Shown here: piece by piece, positions 1-5,863 of the stretch
How the letters are laid out: every line of letters begins with the position of its first letter
Numbering within the stretch: the stretch's first letter is position 1
Assembly: GCA_963578625.1 (NCBI GenBank)
Contig: CAUZEO010000195.1
Location: 1-9,943 of the forward strand
Direction: 5' to 3'
Length of the DNA: 9,943 bases
From: CAUZEO01 sp963578625
GTDB taxonomy: Bacteria > Verrucomicrobiota > Kiritimatiellia > SLOV01
Position numbers and translations under genes: made by a program
The notes under the pieces: generated by a model
What the model saw: only the letters and a program-made list of their open reading frames with translations
The model's database searches: none
What the model was told of the DNA's origin: nothing

Positions 1-35
1 GAGTTCGGATCGATTGTGGATATTATTTAGGGCAT

Positions 36-66
36 GTGGCATGGGCATCCTGCCCGTGGCCCACGG
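36..66. repeat. 31-base hairpin repeat, copy 1
   Basis: The unit folds as GTGGC-ATGGGCA, a TCC loop, then TGCCCGT-GGCCCAC: a 7-bp inner stem (one G-T wobble) continued by a GTGG/CCAC outer stem. Exactly the same 31 bases recur at 8445-8475 in the same orientation, after the last operon gene. There is no T-run, so it does not look like an intrinsic terminator. I recall similar GGCATGGGCATCCTGCCC motifs as dispersed intergenic elements in Verrucomicrobia and Planctomycetes genomes. That is memory, not a search. Confidence 0.8.
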
Positions 67-158
67 TGCCCAAGCATGGAACCATCGCCGTGCCACGGCC
101 GGAGCTCGAGTAGAGCTCAAGTCCCGTACACGCGAACGAACGAATCCGCATCGAGCTT

Positions 159-213
159 CGATTACGACTAGGATTGGGATTCGAATCTCCCATCGTAATC
201 GTACTCCTAATCG
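159..213. repeat. Imperfect inverted repeat built from CGATTACGA-like words
   Basis: The two arms (about 159-184 and 181-213) meet at the palindrome GATTCGAATC at 178-187. Both arms are built from words such as CGATTACG, TAGGATT and their complements. The right arm is about seven bases longer, so pairing is interrupted. The composition is more AT-rich and lower in complexity than the neighbouring genes, as expected for a decayed dispersed repeat or a cruciform-forming element. Confidence 0.6.
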
Positions 214-282
214 AATCTCGGCCGTGGGGTGATTCAGGTTTTCGCTTTGGTTCTGTGCTTGGGTTCTGGTCGGGCTTTGCTA

Positions 283-301
283 CACGGATCGGATATCCGT
301 G
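283..301. repeat. 7-bp perfect hairpin (CACGGAT / ATCCGTG)
   Basis: CACGGAT at 283-289 pairs with ATCCGTG at 295-301 around a five-base CGGAT loop. The loop repeats part of the stem sequence, so slippage pairings are possible. It has no following T-run and lies about 130 bases before the first operon gene, beyond the likely promoter. It looks like another small dispersed repeat rather than a terminator. Confidence 0.5.
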
Positions 302-334
302 CTACGGCTGGGGCACGTTGGTGCGGTGACTGCT

Positions 335-349
335 GAACGAAACTCGTTC
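335..349 (+). repeat. Small hairpin GAACGA-AAC-TCGTTC
   Basis: A 6-bp stem with a three-base loop is followed by TGAACCTTATTATT, which is only weakly T-rich. It could be a leftover of a terminator for an upstream transcript, but the stem is short and the tail poor, so I call only the hairpin itself. Confidence 0.3.
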
Positions 350-383
350 TGAACCTTATTATTCATATGTTGTCGAATCAATC

Positions 384-412
384 TGGTCATGACATTGAAT
401 TTCAGGTATACT
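384..412 (+). promoter_or_regulatory. Candidate sigma70-type promoter of the MoxR/VWA operon
   Basis: TGGTCA at 384-389 (4 of 6 to TTGACA) and TATACT at 407-412 (5 of 6 to TATAAT) are separated by 17 bases. Transcription would start near 419, leaving a leader of roughly 15 bases before the ATG at 435. The position directly before the first gene supports it, but the region is AT-rich and such matches arise by chance. The -10 consensus may also differ in this phylum. Confidence 0.35.
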
Positions 413-434
413 TTGGAAATCGTGAAATGAAGCT

Positions 435-2030
435 ATGAGCCCTTCCGCATCATCTGCATTGATTTACGACTTGGTTCGGCGGGTCCGATTGCGCACCTTT
501 TTGCTACGTGCCCTGGAAGGTTTTCTCTGGGCCGTTCTCGCCGCCGGCGTCGCGCGATTGGCTCTGTTGCTGTGGGAATGGGGCACCGGAACTCCAGGGC
601 CGTCGGGGGTGGTTGTTATCCTGGGTCCCGCCCTGATTGTTTGGATCGCGTTTATTTCTATAGGCTGGACGACTCGGAGCGGCACCGCGCGCACCGTGGA
701 CCAGAATCTCGGTCTGAAAGATCGCACGCTTTCCGCGTTGGATTTTTCGCAGCGTCACGAACGGGGCGCCATTCATGATCTGCAGATTCAGGATGCGGCA
801 GGACATTTGTCGGGCGTCCGGGTCCGCCAGGTTGTTCCCTGGGGCTGGAAACGTGATGGGGGCGTGGCCTGCGCCGCGCTACTGCTGCTCTTCTTCGGGA
901 CTTTCGTACCCTCGGGCACGGAAGCCAATGCGATTCCCGTGCCGCCCAGCCCGCCAGTCGTGGTGGACATCGCGGAGCAGCTCGACCAGCAGCTCGAAGA
1001 ACTCGCCGAGGAATTGTCGGAGAATGAAGACTCCGCCGAGATCAAAGACCAGATAGAGAAAGCCCGGGAACTAGCGAAGTCCCTCGAAGAGCCCGGCACG
1101 GACCTGGAGAAAGCGCTGGAGACCATCGGGAAAATGCGGAGCAGCCTGGAAAGCGCGGCGCGCGAACTCGATCTTACCGCGCAGGATGCATTGATGATGG
1201 CTCTTGCCGACGCGCTGAACCAGTCCCCTCACACGCAGCCCGCCGGTTTGCCCCTCAGCAAGCGCAACTTTAAGGAAGCAGCCGCCAACATGGATCGGTT
1301 GGCCGAAGAGGCCGGAAATCCCGAGAGCAAGTTTCCCGAGAGATCGAAGGAACTCGGCAAGAAAGCGCAGGAGCTCGCGCAGCAGGCACAGAAAGCCGGA
1401 AACGAGAGCATGCAGAGCGCGATGCAGGAGCTGAGCGACGCCATCAAGGACGGCGACAGCAGTGGATGTAAATCCGGCCTCCAGAAGCAATCAAAACAAA
1501 CCAAGCGACACGGGCAGCGTGCCGACGCGATGAAGGGGCTCCAAAGCCAACTGCAGAAACTTGGTCAGTGCCGCAGCAAACTTGCGGGCTCGATGGGCCG
1601 GTGCCAGGGCTGTGGTCAGTCACCCTGCCAGGGCGCAGGGAAAGGCCAGTGCGAAGGCCAGTCTAATGGAGAGGGCAACAGCTTTAACCAATCTCCGACG
1701 GACAAGGTATCTCAGAAGGAATCCAACTCGGCCGGCATGGAGAAGCACACCAACCCGTACGGCGACGGCTCCGATCTGGACGCCCTTCGCAATCGGGAGG
1801 AGATCACCGCGAGTTCGAAGAATTTCGGCACCAGCGAGATCACCATCGAGCTTGCGCCCGAAATGGAGCAGTTTGCGTCGCGCGAGTATCGCGAAGTCTA
1901 CTCCCGGTACAAGAAGCTCTCCGATGAAGCCCTGGAGCATGAAGCGCTGCCCCTTGGGTATCAGGAAATCATTAAAAGATATTTTGAGGGAATCCGGCCG
2001 CATCGCGACGAACTGCCGGAAAAGGAGTAG
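435..2030 (+). CDS. Membrane-anchored coiled-coil protein with Gly/Gln/Cys-rich tract, first gene of MoxR/VWA operon
   Basis: This 531-aa protein has three predicted membrane segments (about 29-49, 58-78 and 142-159). A cytoplasmic-looking loop (79-141) contains VDQNLGLKDRTLSAL, a motif type I associate with DUF4175-like proteins of VWA operons. Arginines before the first segment suggest an inside N-terminus, which places residues 160-531 outside the inner membrane. That part is strongly helical and Glu/Lys/Gln/Ala-rich (175-340, likely coiled coil). A low-complexity Gly/Gln/Cys tract follows (about 377-415), with cysteines at 345, 379, 390, 393, 398 and 406. The C-terminus (476-522) holds YREVYSRYKKLSDEAL and EALPLGYQEIIKRYF, resembling the usual ending of such proteins. 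No enzyme motif is visible. The ATG has only a weak Shine-Dalgarno sequence. MoxR starts 11 bases after its stop, so a structural or scaffold role in that complex is inferred. Confidence 0.85.
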   Translation: MSPSASSALIYDLVRRVRLRTFLLRALEGFLWAVLAAGVARLALLLWEWGTGTPGPSGVVVILGPALIVWIAFISIGWTTRSGTARTVDQNLGLKDRTLSALDFSQRHERGAIHDLQIQDAAGHLSGVRVRQVVPWGWKRDGGVACAALLLLFFGTFVPSGTEANAIPVPPSPPVVVDIAEQLDQQLEELAEELSENEDSAEIKDQIEKARELAKSLEEPGTDLEKALETIGKMRSSLESAARELDLTAQDALMMALADALNQSPHTQPAGLPLSKRNFKEAAANMDRLAEEAGNPESKFPERSKELGKKAQELAQQAQKAGNESMQSAMQELSDAIKDGDSSGCKSGLQKQSKQTKRHGQRADAMKGLQSQLQKLGQCRSKLAGSMGRCQGCGQSPCQGAGKGQCEGQSNGEGNSFNQSPTDKVSQKESNSAGMEKHTNPYGDGSDLDALRNREEITASSKNFGTSEITIELAPEMEQFASREYREVYSRYKKLSDEALEHEALPLGYQEIIKRYFEGIRPHRDELPEKE

Positions 2031-2041
2031 GACCACTATTT

Positions 2042-3031
2042 ATGGCGACCACCAAGGAACTGCAAAGCGACCTCGAAGAACTTCAGAAAACGTTTCAACA
2101 GCTTCGCGAAGAAGTGGAGCGGATCATCGTCGGCCACGAATCCGTGGTCGAAGACGTGCTGATTGCGCTGTTAATCGGAGAGCATGTTCTGCTTGAAGGC
2201 GTGCCGGGATTGGGCAAGACCCTCCTGGTGCGAACGCTCAGCCAGGTCGCGGACATCTCCTTCGGCCGGATCCAATTCACGCCGGACCTGATGCCGGCGG
2301 ATATCACCGGTACCAACATCGTACTCGACACCGAAGGCGGCCGGCAGTTTGCGCTTCAGAAGGGGCCTCTTTTCGCCAACATCGTGCTGGCGGACGAGAT
2401 CAATCGCGCCACCCCCAAAACACAGTCCGCCCTGCTCGAAGCGATGCAGGAACGGTCGGTGACGATCGCGGGCGAGACGCACAGATTGATCGAGCCCTTT
2501 CTCGTTCTCGCCACCCAGAACCCCCTTGAAATGGAGGGGACGTACCCGCTTCCGGAAGCACAATTGGACCGGTTTTTCTACAAGCTCCTGGTTGAATATC
2601 CGTCCACGGATGAGCTGCACGGGATCCTGAAGCGCACGACCGAGGACGACCTGCCGAAGATCAATCAAATCTGCACTTCGGATCAACTGAACCGCATGAA
2701 GAAAACGGTACGGAAAATACCGGTTGCGGAAGAGGTGATGAAGCAAGTCGTGCAGCTGGTGCTGGCGACGCATCCCGAAAGTGAAATCACGACCGATTCG
2801 GTTCGGCAGTACGTTCGATACGGTTCCAGTCCCCGCGGGGGCCAGGCATTGATCCAGGGCGCGAAACTCAAAGCGGTGCTCGACGGCAGGTATCACGTCG
2901 CCTGGCAGGACATCGCCGCGCTACTGAAGCCCTCGCTGCGGCATCGCATCATGCTGAATTTCGAGGGGCAGGCCAACAACGTGTCACCGGACCGTATTCT
3001 GGACGATCTCGCGCGCGAGTTGGAATCGTAG
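2042..3031 (+). CDS. MoxR-family AAA+ ATPase
   Basis: A 329-aa cytosolic ATPase of the MoxR family, whose members act as chaperone-like motors with VWA proteins (RavA-ViaA, CbbQ-CbbO and NorQ-NorD are known pairs). Visible motifs are Walker A GVPGLGKT (53-60), Walker B VLADEINRA with D118/E119, sensor 1 ATQNP (N160), the family signature YPLPEAQLDRF (168-178; R177 may act in trans) and sensor 2 in GSSPRGGQ (R265) within the C-terminal helical lid. Length and motif order are normal for the family, and all ATPase residues are present. The first 27 residues look coiled-coil-like. AAGGAG at 2022-2027 lies inside the previous gene's end, 14 bases before the ATG, which suggests translational coupling. 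It should remodel or load one of the VWA proteins encoded downstream; the client is unknown. Confidence 0.97.
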   Translation: MATTKELQSDLEELQKTFQQLREEVERIIVGHESVVEDVLIALLIGEHVLLEGVPGLGKTLLVRTLSQVADISFGRIQFTPDLMPADITGTNIVLDTEGGRQFALQKGPLFANIVLADEINRATPKTQSALLEAMQERSVTIAGETHRLIEPFLVLATQNPLEMEGTYPLPEAQLDRFFYKLLVEYPSTDELHGILKRTTEDDLPKINQICTSDQLNRMKKTVRKIPVAEEVMKQVVQLVLATHPESEITTDSVRQYVRYGSSPRGGQALIQGAKLKAVLDGRYHVAWQDIAALLKPSLRHRIMLNFEGQANNVSPDRILDDLARELES

Positions 3032-3134
3032 TCCGTAGAATAATGGAGAATAGAAACTGTGGGGCATCGTATCTGCGCCTGTGCCACCATGCGGCGGTTC
3101 CGCAGTCCTCCCAATTTTTGATTCATAATCCGCG
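3032..3134 (+). other. 103-base intra-operon gap before the DUF58 gene
   Basis: This is the only sizeable gap in the operon; the later genes overlap. It contains a 5-bp hairpin TGCGG-CGGTT-CCGCA at 3090-3104 and an AT-rich end (AATTTTTGATTCATAATC). No Shine-Dalgarno sequence precedes the ATG at 3135. No small gene is convincing. It resembles decayed intergenic repeat DNA inserted between two genes that are usually close. Confidence 0.5.
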
Positions 3135-4016
3135 ATGGCTGAACTCTTCGACTCCGAATTCCTGGCGCGGTTGGAATACCTTGCGCTGGTCGCAAAGCGG
3201 ATCGTTCGCGGAGAGCTCCGGGCAGACCGCATCACCAAGAAACGCGGAGCCGGCGTTGAATTCGCGGACTTTCGGGAGTATATCCCCGGTGACGATTTCC
3301 GGTACATCGACTGGAATGCCTACGCGCGACTCGGGCAACTCCTGCTGAAGATGTACGAGGAGGAGCAGGACCTCCATGTCTATTTTCTTCTCGATACATC
3401 GCACTCCATGGAGACCGGCGATCCTTCCAAACTGTGGTACGGCAAGCAGCTCGTTGCCGCGCTCGCCTACATTGCCCTGAGCAACCTGGATCGCGCCGGG
3501 ATCTCCATGTTTGCCGGCGAACTCGTCGGGGAGATTCCCGTGGCCCGCGGAAAGAGCCGGATCATGTCGATGCTCCAGTTTCTGGAGGACGCGAATTCGA
3601 CCGGCGAGGACACGAACCTTGTTCACTCGATCGACGCATTTCTTCACCGCGCGCGAAGACGTGGCGTGGCTGTCGTGGTGAGCGATTTGCTTGATCCGCG
3701 CGGGTTTCGAGCCGGACTCGATCGCCTGCGTTTCAGTCGTCACCAGCCTCACATTATTCAACTCCTCGCTTCGTCGGATCGTGAACCGGGAATGCTCGGG
3801 GATCTGGACCTGGTCGACGTGGAAAGCGGCCAGGTGAAGCAGGTAACCGTGACGGAACGATCGATCGCTTCCTATCGCGGTTCCTACGACAGGTTTGTGA
3901 ACGAGGTGGCGACCTACGGAAAACAGTTTGAAGTGCCTGTCTTGCAGGTGGCGACCGAGATGGACCTCGAAGATGTCATCCTGGATCTGTTTCGGCGCGG
4001 TGGACTGCTTCAATGA
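3135..4016 (+). CDS. DUF58 domain protein with VWA-like fold
   Basis: A 293-aa soluble protein of the DUF58 family, which nearly always sits next to MoxR and BatA-type genes. The family hallmark is intact: YIPGDDFRYIDWNAYAR at 49-65. A VWA-like half follows with a complete metal-ion site: DTSHS (D87, S89, S91), T160 in GEDT, and D184 in VVSDLLD. There is no signal peptide or membrane segment, so it should stay in the cytoplasm with the MoxR ATPase, as its likely partner or adaptor. Start choice is firm: an in-frame TAA at 3126-3128 makes ATG 3135 the first available start, although no Shine-Dalgarno sequence is seen. Its stop overlaps the next gene's start (ATGA, 4013-4016), a sign of coupled translation. 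Molecular function of DUF58 is not established. Confidence 0.95.
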   Translation: MAELFDSEFLARLEYLALVAKRIVRGELRADRITKKRGAGVEFADFREYIPGDDFRYIDWNAYARLGQLLLKMYEEEQDLHVYFLLDTSHSMETGDPSKLWYGKQLVAALAYIALSNLDRAGISMFAGELVGEIPVARGKSRIMSMLQFLEDANSTGEDTNLVHSIDAFLHRARRRGVAVVVSDLLDPRGFRAGLDRLRFSRHQPHIIQLLASSDREPGMLGDLDLVDVESGQVKQVTVTERSIASYRGSYDRFVNEVATYGKQFEVPVLQVATEMDLEDVILDLFRRGGLLQ

Positions 4017-5863
4017 CGTGGCTCAATCCATGGATGGGGCTCTGGTCGTTGCTGGCGGTTCCGGTGATTCTTTTGTATGTCCTTCGCGTGCGCCGCCGCC
4101 GTCTTTCCGTGCCCACACTGCTGTTCTGGGACGAGGTGTTTGAAGAGAGCAAGCCGCGGGCCTGGTGGCAGCAATTCAGGCATCTCATCAGCCTGTTGCT
4201 TCAGCTTGCTCTCCTGGCCTTTGTGATCGCCGCATTGGCGGACCCACTGACCGCGGGACAATCCAGCGAGCGCCGGCTTTGGATTCTCCTGGTCGACCGT
4301 TCCGCGTCCATGCGGTGTCCCGTCGACATCGAGGCGATAGGATCCGGAACCCGGCTTGTGGCCGTCGTCGATGAGGCGCGCGGTATTGCGGGGCGAATGC
4401 GGGAATGGGATGAAGCAATGGTCGTCGCCTTTAGTGACGATGCCCAGGTGATGTGCGGGCGGACGGACGATCCCGGCTCAATCATGAAGGCGCTTGCAGC
4501 AATTACGGCCTCCGATCGCCCGGGCGATATCGCGCGCGCAGTCGCATTCGCCCGCTCGGTTCGCGCCGGCGAGCGGATCCTGGAGATTGTTTTGTGCACG
4601 GATCCGCAGGGCGCCGCGGCGGTGGAGGACCGGGGTGACCTTCGGATCGTCACCGCGGGGCACCCGGCGCCTAACCTCGGCATCACTGCTTTCGCGACAC
4701 GACCGGTCGGCGAGAGCCGAGACCGGCAACGCATATTGCTTCGGGTGCTCAACAATTCACCTACGAACCAATCGTGCTCCGTTTCTCTTCGCGCGAACGA
4801 TGAGCCCTTCGACTCCGTATTTATGGACCTGGGAGCGAATACGTCAATGACCGCGGTAGTAGAGACGTCGCTACCCACCGGCGGCGTTGTGGAGGCGACG
4901 TTCACGCCGGACGGTCCGGACGCGCTTGCCGCGGATAATCGAGCCTTCCTGGCGGTTCCTCCGCCCACCCCCCTGCGGATCGCAATCGTGGGCGCGGGTT
5001 CGAACCTGTTTCTCCGCGAGGTATTCAGCGCCCAACCGTTAGTCAGGGTCACCCACTTGGCTCCGGCCCAGGCGGACGGGTTGACCACGGAACAGTTCGA
5101 CGTGGTCGTGTTTCACGGACACGTGCCCGAAGCCCTGCCGCCTATCAACAGCCTCTATCTTTCCCCTGAGCAGGACAGCGAGCTCTGGTCGCTCGGCGAC
5201 ACGATGACCAACATGTTTCTCCACGCGTCCGCGGATGATTCTCCGCTGCTTCGACATGTAAGTTTGGAGCAGATCATTGTCCGGCAGGCGCGGGCGCTTG
5301 GTCCCCGCGGAGGTCTTGTTCTGTTGCGTTCGCTCGAAACGCCGGTCGCGGCGATGTGGTGGCGGGAAGGCCACAAGGTTCTGGCCGTGTCGATTGACCT
5401 CGAACGGTCGGATCTTCCGCTGCGCACAACCTTTCCCATTTTCGTAGCAAACGCGATCCGGTGGTTTGAAGAAACCACCACCGCTTCGTTCGGTAGTTTT
5501 CAGACGGGCAACCTTGCGACGCTACGCGCACGAAGAACATCCGGCCTCGTGGCAATGGATCCCGAGGGAAATCCGGTCCCTGTATCCGAAACATCCGGTC
5601 AGGTCCAGGCTGGTCCCCTGGAGTCGGTCGGAATCTATACCTTGGCGGATGCAACAACCGGGGACGTAGAACAGAGATTTTCCGCCAACTTGCTTCACGA
5701 AAAGGAGTCCACGACTTTTCCGCAAGACGCGGATGCGCTCTCCGCGAGTGAAACCTCTGCCTCCATACCGAAGGGACGCCCGATCTGGTTCATTCTGACG
5801 CTCCTCGCTTTCGCTCTCTGCCTGATCGAATGGGGCCTCCACCACCGGAGAGTCGTAGAGTAA
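4013..5863 (+). CDS. BatA-type membrane VWA protein
   Basis: This 616-aa protein starts with a BatA-type (aerotolerance regulator) N-terminal domain: LNPWMGLWSLLAVPVILLY, a membrane segment, then the RVRRRRLSVPTLLFWDE cytoplasmic turn and a second segment (59-79). A VWA domain follows with DRSAS (D95, S97, S99) and CTDPQG (D197). The usual MIDAS threonine is missing, since the equivalent stretch reads SDRPGDIARA (about 167-176), so metal binding may be weakened. Residues about 320-490 resemble the amidotransferase-like fold seen in such proteins (VVVFHGHVPEALP, then SDLPLRTTFPIFVANAIRWF). A last membrane helix (590-607) ends in positive charges, so the bulk should face the periplasm. The gene overlaps DUF58 by four bases and the next gene by one. 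Role in the complex is unknown. Confidence 0.92.
   Translation: MTWLNPWMGLWSLLAVPVILLYVLRVRRRRLSVPTLLFWDEVFEESKPRAWWQQFRHLISLLLQLALLAFVIAALADPLTAGQSSERRLWILLVDRSASMRCPVDIEAIGSGTRLVAVVDEARGIAGRMREWDEAMVVAFSDDAQVMCGRTDDPGSIMKALAAITASDRPGDIARAVAFARSVRAGERILEIVLCTDPQGAAAVEDRGDLRIVTAGHPAPNLGITAFATRPVGESRDRQRILLRVLNNSPTNQSCSVSLRANDEPFDSVFMDLGANTSMTAVVETSLPTGGVVEATFTPDGPDALAADNRAFLAVPPPTPLRIAIVGAGSNLFLREVFSAQPLVRVTHLAPAQADGLTTEQFDVVVFHGHVPEALPPINSLYLSPEQDSELWSLGDTMTNMFLHASADDSPLLRHVSLEQIIVRQARALGPRGGLVLLRSLETPVAAMWWREGHKVLAVSIDLERSDLPLRTTFPIFVANAIRWFEETTTASFGSFQTGNLATLRARRTSGLVAMDPEGNPVPVSETSGQVQAGPLESVGIYTLADATTGDVEQRFSANLLHEKESTTFPQDADALSASETSASIPKGRPIWFILTLLAFALCLIEWGLHHRRVVE

Larger units (their letters stand above)
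1..434. other. Non-coding, repeat-rich leader region upstream of the operon
   Basis: No convincing gene lies here. The first 30 bases read EFGSIVDII then TAG in frame 1, which could be the last codons of an upstream + strand gene, but nine residues are too few to tell. An apparent open frame over 14-232 translates repeat DNA (for example MGILPVAHG) and has no protein-like composition. The stretch holds a 31-base hairpin at 36-66, a small CCGTG-C-CACGG palindrome at 88-98, two GAGCTC sites at 102-107 and 113-118, an imperfect inverted repeat at 159-213, a 7-bp hairpin at 283-301 and a 6-bp hairpin at 335-349. A promoter candidate follows at 384-412. Confidence 0.7.

Noticed and set aside
14..232. 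72-codon + strand frame at the window start
   Set aside because: It spans the 31-base hairpin and the CGATTACG word-repeat and has low-complexity Arg/Ile/Thr composition.
2171..2896. 241-codon open frame on the minus strand opposite the MoxR gene
   Set aside because: Fully covered by a canonical AAA+ gene on the other strand; no domain of its own.
3123..4013. 296-codon open frame on the minus strand opposite the DUF58 gene
   Set aside because: It mirrors a clear DUF58 gene with intact family motifs. Its translation has no recognisable domain and is rich in His/Arg/Val as expected for an antisense shadow in GC-rich DNA.
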